In this document: positions 9,530 to 16,772 of the stretch, piece after piece
How positions within the stretch are numbered: position 1 is the stretch's first letter
Layout of the letters: each line of letters begins with the position of its first letter
Source: Tieghemiomyces parasiticus
Lineage: Eukaryota > Kickxellomycota > Dimargaritomycetes > Dimargaritales > Dimargaritaceae
Direction of reading: 5' to 3'
Length of the DNA: 16,772 nt
Assembly: GCA_027575765.1 (NCBI GenBank)
Contig: JANBPT010000999.1
Coordinates: 1-16,772 of the forward strand
The notes under the pieces: model-generated
The model's database searches: none
The model's input: only the letters and a program-made list of their open reading frames with translations
What the model was told of the DNA's origin: nothing
Position numbers and translations under genes: made by a program

Positions 9530-12500
9530 ATGAGAGATGCCAGCCCTGGTCCGATAGCCGACCCCGGGGCCGCTGGGCCCTATGTGTACGCCAAAACGAT
9601 CCTACCCAGCACCCTGGCGCGCAAGGCCATTCGCGGAAATTTCCGGGGTCCTCGCACCACCGACCTACTTGTGGCGCATGTGAGTACCCTGCCCTGGGAA
9701 TGCCTATCGTTACCCAGCGGAGTCGCCGACTTTGCACCCAGTTACTGGCTTCAGAGAAGAGCGAACATGGGGAGGAGGAGCTGGTTCACTTCTGCTCGCT
9801 AGTGACCACCTAGGCTGACCGCGAAGTTTCCAGCGAAGGCGCTAACTCGTACCCCAACGTACCCTACCTTTATCCTCACCATGTCTCCCAGGAATCGGCC
9901 CTGTCGCTCTACGACGTGAGCGCAGATAATCAAGTTACCCATGTACTGACTGAAGAAATTGGGAACCTCGTGGCTGACATTGGCTGGCTCACGAATATTG
10001 ATCCTAGCGCGTACGGTCCGCCCCAACCGTCGCAATCAGCGTCCATCAGCGAGCAGAGCGACGACGGCGTCCCAGATATCCTGCTCTGCCTAACCGATGC
10101 CGGGGTCGTACGCTTGTACGTGTACGAGACCATCGCTACCAGCGGGATCGACTCCACACCACCGAGTACGAACCTCGGCAACGTGCCGCAACAGTCGGGT
10201 CGGCTCCGACTCATTCGCGAGCTTGTGGTCTCTCCGCCGGACTTGAACCCGTTCAACCGTACCCATCGCCTCAGTGTCGATCCTCTTTCGCGAGCCTTCG
10301 CCGTCAGCGCCCTTAAGAATTCGTACCAGATTTTTCTCATCAACAATACCTACTGCAACCGCCAGCTACGAAACTCTGATCCGACGGCGCCAAATCGCGG
10401 TGGCAGCCGTAACTGGGACATGGCACCACCTGACCTCTCGTTTGACCCCCGCGCTGGTGGGATGGTCACCAGTACAACAGTAAACGTTCGCAATACCGCG
10501 CCAGACCTGATCCAAGAGAGCCGCATCTTCACCGTCCCAGGGACTATCTGCCAGCTGGCCTTCCTGCACCCGTGGCCGCAAGAACGTCACCGCGTCCTCC
10601 TAACCCTCTCCCTAGTCCTAGACAGTCCAGCCTCGGCGGTTAGCGTGCACATCTACGAGTTTTGGGTGCAGGACCCGCCGGGCCCGGCTTCGACCCCACC
10701 AGCCGTGGCGGCTCCGCGCGAGACCGTCTCCCTCCTGAAGAACACTCGGCACTACGCCCGTCTACCATTCCCGCGGGGAAGCGCTTTCCCGCTCCATTTA
10801 ATGGCCCTCGCGGACCTGCCTGAGTCGTTCCTCGTGGTGGACGAGCGCGAGATGGCCTGGATTGTGGCCGAAGAGGCTGCCTCAGGTCATGTGCATCATC
10901 CGCGATTCACCTTGCCCACCGATTCTGGAGGTGGCCCGCCTGTGGTGACTAGTGCCGCGGCGGCGGCCGGAGGTACAGGCCGGGTTTACCTGAGCCTCGA
11001 TGACCAGCGGCTGCTCCATCTCACGCTCACCCTGTCGCCCGGCGTGCGGGCGCTGACGGGCCACTTTGTGCCCCTACCCGGTCCTGCCGGTGAGGGACTG
11101 TGTGTGCTGTCCAGTGACCGGCTGGCTGGAGACACCCTTTTCGTGGCCGGGGACTTGGGCGACCACCATACTGTCCTGGTGACCCCTGCTCGCCGCGTCG
11201 TGCCCATCCAAACCGTGCCTAATATTGCCCCTGTACTCGGCATGGCCCTTGAGCCACCGAGCCGACCGGCCGCAGGCCTCCAAGGCCTACCACCCACCTT
11301 GTGGCTAGCCACGGGCAGCACCCCCGCCGCCCGACTTCGGCGTCTGCGGCAGGAGATTCGACTGAACACCCTTACCACTTCCGAACCTGGTTTCACGGAC
11401 GTGTGCGCTCTATGGCATATCCCCCTGCCGACAGGGACACCTACCGACTTGGTGGCCTTGGCCTTCCCGGAGGCCACGCGCATCCTTCAGCGAATCGGTG
11501 ACACGCTTTCTGACGTGTCAGATCGATTTCCGGGGCTGGAAGATGGTCCCACGTCTCTCCTCTGTGCCGCGACCGGGCCGGGGAACCTGGTTCAGGTCAC
11601 GCGAACGGCTGTCCACTGCTTCGGTCACCTTGAGGATGGCACCCTGCGGAGTACCTGGCGACCGGACGCAGGGCCGTTCAGCCGAATTGCCGAGGCTCGC
11701 GCGCTGCCCTCCCAGATTGTCCTGGTACTCGGAACGGGTCCCGTCCAGCGGCTGTGTGTGCTCCATATGCCCAGTGTTGAGGAAGGGGATTTGATTACGG
11801 CCTCTCATTGGGTGGATATCCCGACCCCGGTGAGCGCCCTGGCCACCCTAGCCGATGGACCCGGCGCTGCCCACATCTTTTTGGCCACCTACGACGCCCA
11901 ACTCCGCGTTTACAGGTTGTCGGCGGGATCCCCCTTGAAATTGGTAGCCCATGTTACCCTACCGCCCCACCCGGAAGTCGCTCTGCGCGCCGTTCACAGT
12001 GTGGCACTGATACGGGGATCCAGTGCTGACGATTTTGACTGCCTACTGGGGCTGCGCGGAGGTACCTGTGTCGCCTGTCCCGCCCGGCGTCTCCCCGACG
12101 GGTCAATGGAGGTAGGGTTCGCTCACTCCTGCGCACTGCCCCTGGGTAATCTTCCAGTGCGCCTGGTGTCCGCTACCGCGAGTTCTGGGGCCCCGGCGGC
12201 CGTCCTGGCCGTGTCGGATCGGGCCTACCTATTCACCCGAGGTGCTGCTGGACCCCAGGCCACCCCACTAGCCATGGATCCCACCGCGCCACTGGCCGTC
12301 GTGAGCCCTGGAGGATCGGACGTTACTTCCGCTGCTCATGACCTCGTCCCCACCTTCTTGGCCGTTGTGCAGCAGCGACTGGTGACCGTGGCGCCGCATC
12401 TTGGCCCTCGCGCCACCATTCACGACTCGTTCCCGTGTCCGGTGACCCCGAAACACCTCAAGTACGATGCCCTCACCGACACCTTGATGATGGTAGGCCA

Positions 12501-14100
12501 CAATGCCACCATCGGACTGGACCAGCTGCTAGTAGTGGACCCCACATCGGGCCGTACCCTCGCTCATCAGTCCCTCCTGCCGCGGGAACAGATTTTTTGC
12601 CTAACCACCTGGATCGTCCAGGACCGGCGGCGCTACCGATACTTTTGCGTGGGTACCGGCCTACCTGACCCCGCCGATGGGTCTCTGTCAGCATCGGTCA
12701 CCGGCGCGGGTCCGGTGGCTACCACTTCCGCCGCCATTTCCGGCGGACTAGGCAGCCGCGGACGCGTGGTCATGTACAATGTGAAGCGGGCCGCGACCCG
12801 CGCCCATGGCGAGTCACCTGCTGCGGCAACGGCGGGCCCTGCCATCGAACTCAAGTTTGTGTGGGATTTGGAGCGCCAGGGTACGGTGACGCGGATGGCC
12901 GGGTTTGGACGTAACGGCCTTCTCGTCGCTGCCCGCAACGTAATCTCGCTGTTCGAACTTAATCCACAGCAACGTAAACTTAAAGAGGTCGCCAGCGTGC
13001 GGGTGGACGGCCCCGTGCGGGCCCTTGACGTGTACGACGACCTGGTATGTATCGCCCCGGTCCTGGGGCCACTACAGCTGTGGCGATTCGATCCAACCAC
13101 CACCGAATTTCACCTCGTGCACACCAGCGGCCATGCTCTCCACGTCTGTCGCGCCTTAATCCTGCATCCGTCGACCGTATTGGCGGCCGGGCAGATCGGT
13201 GGCCTGCTGGGCCTGGCCCGTGCACCAGCCGGGCCGCAAACCAGCGGGTTGGCGCGTCGTCCGCCGGGGTTCTTACTGCGGCCAACGTTTAGCATGGAGA
13301 CCTACGATACGGTGCGACTTCTGGAGGCCCACTGGCTGCCGCCGGCGGAAGGTTCCAACGACGGGGTGACGAAGGACTCGATCGCGAGTTGGGATGAAGT
13401 GGCGGGGTCAAAACGGTTTCAGGTTGGGTGGGGGTCACGGGCTGCCCCAGTCGACGATATGCCCGTAGACGGGGTACATCTCAGCAGCTCGGCCATTTAT
13501 CGATTCGTGGAGGTTTCTGAACTAGATAGGATGCTGGACGCCAAGGCTGCACTGGGAAGTGCGTTGTCGCTAACCTTACGGCCATCGGCCTCTACGAACG
13601 CCACCAGCGGGGCACTGCCCGTGGCCGGTACGGTGTACGGGGCCTCGCTGACAGGAGCCTTGTACGGTTTTCTACCCATCCGCCCCACCCTCTACCACTT
13701 CCTGGCCGCTATCCAGACCTACGTCCAACGCCGATTCCGCCTGGCCCGCGCCGTCACGAATGGCCACCTCGTCTCATTTCCCGGCCTTCGGCACCCGGGC
13801 CCGCTCAGAGCCTCACACGCGGTATCGGCGGAACTGGTCGGCCGATGGCTCACCCACCTGACCAACGAGGATCGCCGACAAGCTCTCGCGGATACGGAAC
13901 CGCTCGCGGCTGCCGCCCAGGACTTCACTGCAGACTGCGAAACCAATCAGTTGGACCCGTTCGACGTTCAGTTCCGGTTGGGGGATAGCTTCAGAACAAC
14001 AGGCGACAGTGGGGTTGATTCGTCCGAGGCGTGTGCCCGGTTAGACTACCGCCTTCGCTCGGCCCTGGCGGAGCTAGACCAGGCCATTGGGTTCTGGTAG
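9530..14100 (+). CDS. MMS1_N/CPSF-A superfamily beta-propeller protein (divergent DDB1/SF3B3/CPSF1 relative)
   Basis: Two exons, 9530-9679 and 9892-14100, give 1452 residues. The start ATG at 9530 has G at -3 and is the only in-frame ATG in exon 1; an in-frame TGA lies at 9503-9505. The downstream frame alone has no early ATG (position 9916 is GTG). Joined, residues 17-60 read as the MMS1_N start: YVYAKTILPSTLA, GNFRGPRTTDLLVAH, then ESALSLYDV. The blade with DILLCLTDAGVVRLYVYE follows at about 112-129. A GSTPAARLRRLRQEIRLN segment (about 525-542), the family's link between propellers, is followed by an ALWHIP motif. The CPSF-A part runs from about 900 to 1400 and includes RGRVVMYNV near 1004 and a VYGASLTGALYGFLPI segment near 1290. 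Relatives are scaffolds of three seven-bladed propellers acting in splicing (SF3B3/Rse1), polyadenylation (CPSF1/Cft1) or CUL4/Rtt101 ubiquitin ligases (DDB1, Mms1). This one is too diverged, and too rich in Ala/Pro/Gly loop insertions, to be an ordinary Rse1 or DDB1. From memory it recalls a long, little-studied plant and fungal CPSF-A-like group. Family assignment is firm; subfamily and role are not. Confidence 0.85.
9680..9891 (+). other. Spliceosomal intron, 212 nt, phase 0
   Basis: The donor is CAT^GTGAGT at 9680 and the acceptor TCTCCCAG^GAA at 9891. A CTAAC branch-site candidate lies at 9842-9846, with its A 46 nt before the acceptor G. Splicing is in phase and joins DLLVAH to ESALSLYDV, the expected continuation in MMS1_N domains. 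Read through, exon 1 stops at 9800-9802 after 90 residues. The earlier CAG acceptor at 9715-9717 is also in phase but leads to a TAG at 9811-9813. Only the long intron opens the main frame. Confidence 0.8.
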
Positions 14101-14324
14101 TTTGCAGGTAATAGTCTTCACATACATCCCATTTCCACTAAAGTGTGAGTAATAAGATCGCCATCACTCGGAAACCGGTAATATTTGTGGTAGACGTTCG
14201 TATTCGCTGCTAAGTCGTGACCAGTGATCACAACGTGAAATATATTGTTTACAACAGTTTCAATAATGTTACATGATGATATTAGGCAGGAATTGGCTGA
14301 GTAGGAGGGGGGGGCTTGAAATAA
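14101..14324. other. Convergent 3' intergenic region
   Basis: Only 224 bp separate the TAG of the CPSF-A-like gene from the TAA of the minus-strand PPR-type gene, so both 3' untranslated regions and poly(A) sites must lie here or overlap. AATAAG at 14151-14156 is a one-mismatch poly(A) signal for the plus-strand gene. The region is AT-richer than the flanking coding DNA, as is usual for fungal 3' ends. A G8 run is present at 14307-14314. No gene is seen. Confidence 0.5.
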
Positions 14325-15614
14325 TTACCACTGCGCACACTGCGCCCACCGCCTTTGCACCACTTCGCTCTCCTGAGCCACTAGGTCTGGAAACGATACT
14401 CTTTGGTGGGCAGGCCCCGATACATTGGCGGAGGCATGATAGAGGGCCTGTAGGGCGGCGTCAGAAAGGTCGTCCCATCGGCCGACAAAGTGCTTGGCCA
14501 AGATGGTGTGGACACGGTGGGACCGGTCCACGTAGCAGAGGACCAACGCCAATTCGCTGTAAAAAGCGCCGTCCAGTCGCGAGTTGGCTTCGGCAGTTGC
14601 CAGACGGTCCAGGGTGGGTACGAACTGAGCATTCCAGAACGTATTCTGTCGCATCTGACTGGCGGCACGAGCGAAGGCGAGGAGAACCCCCGGCTGGCCG
14701 ATGGCGTCGGTAAGTTCGATTTTAGTCCACAATTCTTCGACACTAGCCAGTTCGTTGATCCGGACGTAGCCGTCCACAAGAGCTATGTACGCGAGGTGTG
14801 GATCACGCAGGGGTCGTAATGCCACGCCGGCCCGCTGGTGCGCCCGGAACACGCGACGCTCCACCCAGGCCAATCCGATGGGGTCGAGAAACCGGGTGAA
14901 GACGCGGGCGAGGTAGACCCAATCATCAATGGTGAGGTGGGCGCTGTGGTTATTTAGCAGACGGGCGTACGTAAGGATCCGGGGCCGGTCACCTAGCTGG
15001 GCGTAGTAGAGAAGGCGCGCGCGCAAAAGAGTGTACGTCGAATACTGTCCGTCGCGGACCAGAGCCTTCATCAGTGCTTCGGTGGCCGCCAGGTCTCCGG
15101 CCCGACGGTAGGCCTCCAAGGCGGTGTTAAAGGTCTCGTCCGGAAGGACCACATGGTCATCCAGTAGGGCTTGAAAAATGGTACCGAAACTGACGTTGTA
15201 CCCCTCCGTGAAGCACTGATTCAGAAGTTGGACGGAAAGGTGTTGATCGACGGGGGTACGCGCGGTATGGGCTTCCACCCAGCAGTCTACCGCATCAGCG
15301 GTCAGGTGAAATTGTAGCAGGAGGGTCAGTCGTATCCGGACCCGCTCTGCCAGGTTGTCGACTGCACTGAGCGTAGCCTGCAGGTCGGTGTCGAACTGTT
15401 GGAGCAGTGGTAGGTCCGACGGAGTGATGGGGTGGTGGTCGGCTGGACTGGCTGCTGGTGGCGCGGCCGGCGTAGCAGTGGCCGTGGCTACGGCACTGCC
15501 GTACACTCTTCGGGATGGTAGTGGTCTATACCCCTGGGTACGGCCAGGCGTCCCGCTGCGTGTCAGGTAGGCAGGCCGGGCTGGTAATCGAGCCAAGCCC
15601 CGTGGAAAATTCAT
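14325..15614 (-). CDS. Probable mitochondrial pentatricopeptide-repeat-type protein
   Basis: Single exon, 429 residues from the ATG at 15614, which has an ACC context. An in-frame ATG at 15632 would add six residues but has T at -3. The first 58 residues hold many Arg and no acidic residue (it begins MNFPRGLARLPARPAYL), a good mitochondrial presequence, followed by an Ala/Pro/Thr-rich linker to about 65. The rest is alpha-helical in pairs. PPR-like units are visible at about 157-190 (DETFNTALEAYRRAGDLAA and on), 191-225, and 273-300 (YIALVDGYVRINELASVEELW). The C-terminal 120 residues are helical but degenerate. PPR proteins bind organellar RNA and act in its maturation, stability or translation. 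Too few clean repeats are visible to predict a target, and no catalytic domain is present. It is convergent with the CPSF-A-like gene and divergent from the gene at 16453. I do not recognise a specific named orthologue; a related TPR-like helical protein is the alternative. Confidence 0.7.
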   Translation of the reverse strand: MNFPRGLARLPARPAYLTRSGTPGRTQGYRPLPSRRVYGSAVATATATPAAPPAASPADHHPITPSDLPLLQQFDTDLQATLSAVDNLAERVRIRLTLLLQFHLTADAVDCWVEAHTARTPVDQHLSVQLLNQCFTEGYNVSFGTIFQALLDDHVVLPDETFNTALEAYRRAGDLAATEALMKALVRDGQYSTYTLLRARLLYYAQLGDRPRILTYARLLNNHSAHLTIDDWVYLARVFTRFLDPIGLAWVERRVFRAHQRAGVALRPLRDPHLAYIALVDGYVRINELASVEELWTKIELTDAIGQPGVLLAFARAASQMRQNTFWNAQFVPTLDRLATAEANSRLDGAFYSELALVLCYVDRSHRVHTILAKHFVGRWDDLSDAALQALYHASANVSGPAHQRVSFPDLVAQESEVVQRRWAQCAQW

Positions 15615-15668
15615 GGTCGCGGTATAAAGCATGAAAGGTGGGATTCCTTACGAGGTAAGCGATCCCTC

Positions 15669-15673
15669 ATTGG
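15669..15673 (-). promoter_or_regulatory. CCAAT box upstream of PPR-type gene
   Basis: ATTGG on the plus strand is CCAAT in the orientation of the PPR-type gene, 54 bp upstream of its preferred ATG at 15614. HAP/NF-Y complexes bind CCAAT and control many fungal genes for mitochondrial proteins, which would fit this gene's predicted location. The motif is short, so support is modest. Confidence 0.3.
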
Positions 15674-15872
15674 CAAATGGAGCAGTCGCTTGGGAGGAGA
15701 GGGTCAGAATAGTGCTAAATTACTGGAGTGGCAGAGCCATGCCCAGGCGGATCAGTAATACCCATGGAATCTTCAGGGTAGTAGGCGCCAAGTTGAATGA
15801 GCCCACGACCTAAGGCCTTAGTCCACCCTCCCACCAACACTCCGATCGGCTGTTGGCTCCAAGTACAATTTG

Positions 15873-15880
15873 TCACGTGA
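15873..15880. promoter_or_regulatory. TCACGTGA E-box palindrome
   Basis: A perfect 8-bp palindrome with CACGTG core, preceded by G, so it reads GTCACGTG, the Cbf1/CDEI-type bHLH site. It lies about 260 bp from the PPR-type start and 570 bp from the acidic-protein start, inside their shared upstream region. Fungal bHLH factors of this type regulate respiratory and ribosome-related genes. Use in vivo is inferred. Confidence 0.35.
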
Positions 15881-15939
15881 TTATGACTAGTGCTCAGTAG
15901 TCGTTGTGGGCAGCGCTCTGATGTACCAAGCATTGAACC

Positions 15940-15950
15940 TTTTTTTTTTT
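15940..15950. repeat. T11 homopolymer tract
   Basis: Eleven T in the plus strand, facing an A7-C-A9 tract 134 bp further right. Poly(dA:dT) tracts exclude nucleosomes in fungal promoters, which suits the position between two divergent start codons. Confidence 0.7.
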
Positions 15951-16084
15951 GATGGCAAGATTCGTGCGTCTCTTGGTATATCTGGAGCTGTGACGAAAGA
16001 AAAAGTGCCCGGTAGCTATGGTCTATCTGCATTAGACAGCAGCCCCAGGCCGACTCGGTCTAGGGAGGTAACAAGAATTCAAGC

Positions 16085-16101
16085 AAAAAAACAAAAAAAA
16101 A
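16085..16101. repeat. A7-C-A9 tract
   Basis: Sixteen A residues are interrupted by one C. With the T11 tract at 15940-15950 it brackets a 134-bp segment of the divergent promoter. It may mark the edge of a nucleosome-free region. Confidence 0.7.
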
Positions 16102-16245
16102 CATGGCCAGCAGTTTAGCGCTCAGACGTGGAAGCGGATACGGTGCAGATTCACGATTGGTTTTCGAGACCATCCATTCTTGACGACCGATGCCCGCTTT
16201 GCTCAATCACCTTAATCAGTGACTCCCCCACTGCTGCTCTACATA

Positions 16246-16257
16246 CCCCCCCCCCCC
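16246..16257. repeat. C12 homopolymer tract
   Basis: Twelve C about 195 bp upstream of the plus-strand start codon at 16453. It is a simple repeat in the pyrimidine-rich promoter zone and also a place where sequencing length errors are likely. Confidence 0.7.
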
Positions 16258-16452
16258 ATTGGGCACCTACGCTCTAGGCTACTCCCTCATTGCACACCCG
16301 AACGCTCTCGACCATTCTAGCCGCGCAGTTCCCGCCTCCAGCTCCACTTTTATCCGGGAAAGACGCTTGATTCCCTCGGGTTGTCTTTACTTTTGATTTT
16401 TCTTGCCGCCAGCCCGACTATCCCGTTACCCCATCCCCCCATTTAGGTCACG

Positions 16453-16772
16453 ATGGCGAAGGGCTCCTTTTTCAAGGAACCGAAAAAGAACTTTGGCAAG
16501 CCCCAGGACCGGCCGCTCTTCAAGGATGTCGCCCGCAAGCCGATGGTCAATAAGCGCGGGTTCTTTGAAGGTAGCGACGACGAGCCACGTCGGGCCCCAA
16601 AATCCGGAAAACGCAAGGCCGCAGCCACTCGGCGCAAAGGCAGCGACGATGACGATGAGGAAATCACGAGTGACGACTACATGAGCGACGATGATTTGGC
16701 CGATGAAGCCGGGGCTATCTCCGACACGGATGTACGGAACAAGGACCACCAGGACAGCGAGGACGAAAACCA
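16453..16772 (+). CDS. Charged nuclear/nucleolar-type protein, 5' part only
   Basis: The frame opens at an ATG in strong context (A at -3, G at +4) and stays open to the window edge: 106 codons plus two bases. An in-frame TAG lies just upstream at 16444-16446. Residues 1-35 are Lys/Arg-rich (MAKGSFFKEPKKNF and a KPMVNKRGFF segment). Residues 38-66 mix acidic patches with basic clusters that would serve as nuclear localisation signals (KSGKRK, RRKGS). From about 64 on the chain is very acidic, with a DDDDDEE run and several S-D-D sites that resemble casein kinase 2 targets. This design is common at the N-termini of ribosome-biogenesis factors, helicases and chromatin proteins, but no catalytic or fold-defining domain is reached, so the function is open. 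One caution: the TAG follows a pyrimidine-rich stretch (CCATTTAG), so it could be a 3' splice site with more gene upstream. Truncated by the window edge, not by mutation. Confidence 0.7.
   Translation, partial: MAKGSFFKEPKKNFGKPQDRPLFKDVARKPMVNKRGFFEGSDDEPRRAPKSGKRKAAATRRKGSDDDDEEITSDDYMSDDDLADEAGAISDTDVRNKDHQDSEDEN

Larger units (their letters stand above)
15615..16452. other. Divergent promoter region
   Basis: About 840 bp lie between the start codons of the PPR-type gene (minus) and the acidic-protein gene (plus). It contains a run of 11 T (15940-15950), an A7-C-A9 tract (16085-16101), a run of 12 C (16246-16257), a CACGTG box (15873-15880), an inverted CCAAT (15669-15673), and pyrimidine-rich DNA from about 16200 up to the plus-strand ATG, which is common in front of fungal genes. 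Short open frames here have no recognisable features. Confidence 0.55.

Noticed and set aside
9502..9813. 103-codon plus-strand frame overlapping exon 1
   Set aside because: It covers exon 1 in another frame and lacks the MMS1_N pattern. Its tail is the in-phase alternative-acceptor product that ends at 9811-9813.
9916..9918. Start of the CPSF-A-like protein at 9916
   Set aside because: This codon is GTG inside the exon. The frame is open upstream to the splice acceptor at 9891, and the conserved N-terminus lies in exon 1.
10986..11483. 165-codon minus-strand frame inside the CPSF-A-like gene (also 12633-13103 and others)
   Set aside because: Antisense shadow caused by GC-rich third codon positions. 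The translation is Arg/Ser/Gly/Pro-rich with no domain.
13403..13440. G-quadruplex candidate in the CPSF-A-like coding region
   Set aside because: Three close G runs (GGG, GGGGG, GGG), but the fourth run is separated by an 18-nt loop, so a stable quadruplex is unlikely.
1..16772. CRISPR array, prophage, insertion sequence, biosynthetic cluster or defence island
   Set aside because: No regularly spaced direct repeats, transposase, integrase, phage or secondary-metabolite genes. The gene content is ordinary eukaryotic nuclear.

Overview
The window looks like nuclear DNA of a fungus, most plausibly an early-diverging lineage. The reasons are a fungal-type RMD1/Sif2 (DUF155) gene, a spliceosomal intron with a GTGAGT donor and a CTAAC branch-site candidate, GC-rich coding regions set in near-neutral intergenic DNA, and genes on both strands with no operon logic. 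The lineage is an inference from gene content and style only. No bacterial, plasmid, phage or intact transposon signature was seen, and no tRNA, rRNA or CRISPR array.

Layout. 1-3964 is a gene desert with a CCCCT-rich left end and scattered simple repeats. 3965-5551 (minus) is a DUF155 membrane-anchored RMD1-family protein. 5552-9529 is a second desert holding a 78-88 nt imperfect hairpin, a second 10-bp inverted repeat and a cluster of TGACG half-sites. 9530-14100 (plus) is a large, divergent member of the MMS1_N/CPSF-A superfamily (DDB1, SF3B3/Rse1, CPSF1 relatives). It needs one 212-nt phase-0 intron at 9680-9891 to recover its conserved N-terminus. 14325-15614 (minus) is a probable mitochondrial PPR-type helical-repeat protein, convergent with the previous gene across 224 bp. 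15615-16452 is a divergent promoter region with poly(dA:dT) tracts, a CACGTG box and a CCAAT box. At 16453 a new plus-strand gene opens, with a lysine-rich then acidic N-terminus typical of nuclear or nucleolar proteins, and runs off the window.

The genes do not form a pathway or a defence or biosynthetic system. They are an ordinary neighbourhood of housekeeping-like eukaryotic genes: a possible link to mitochondria (RMD1 family, PPR) and to RNA/DNA metabolism (CPSF-A superfamily, acidic nuclear protein) is thematic only. The most useful things here are the corrected gene model of the CPSF-A-like gene, which carries a conserved first exon that a single-exon prediction would lose, and a few structured or motif-dense spots in the deserts.
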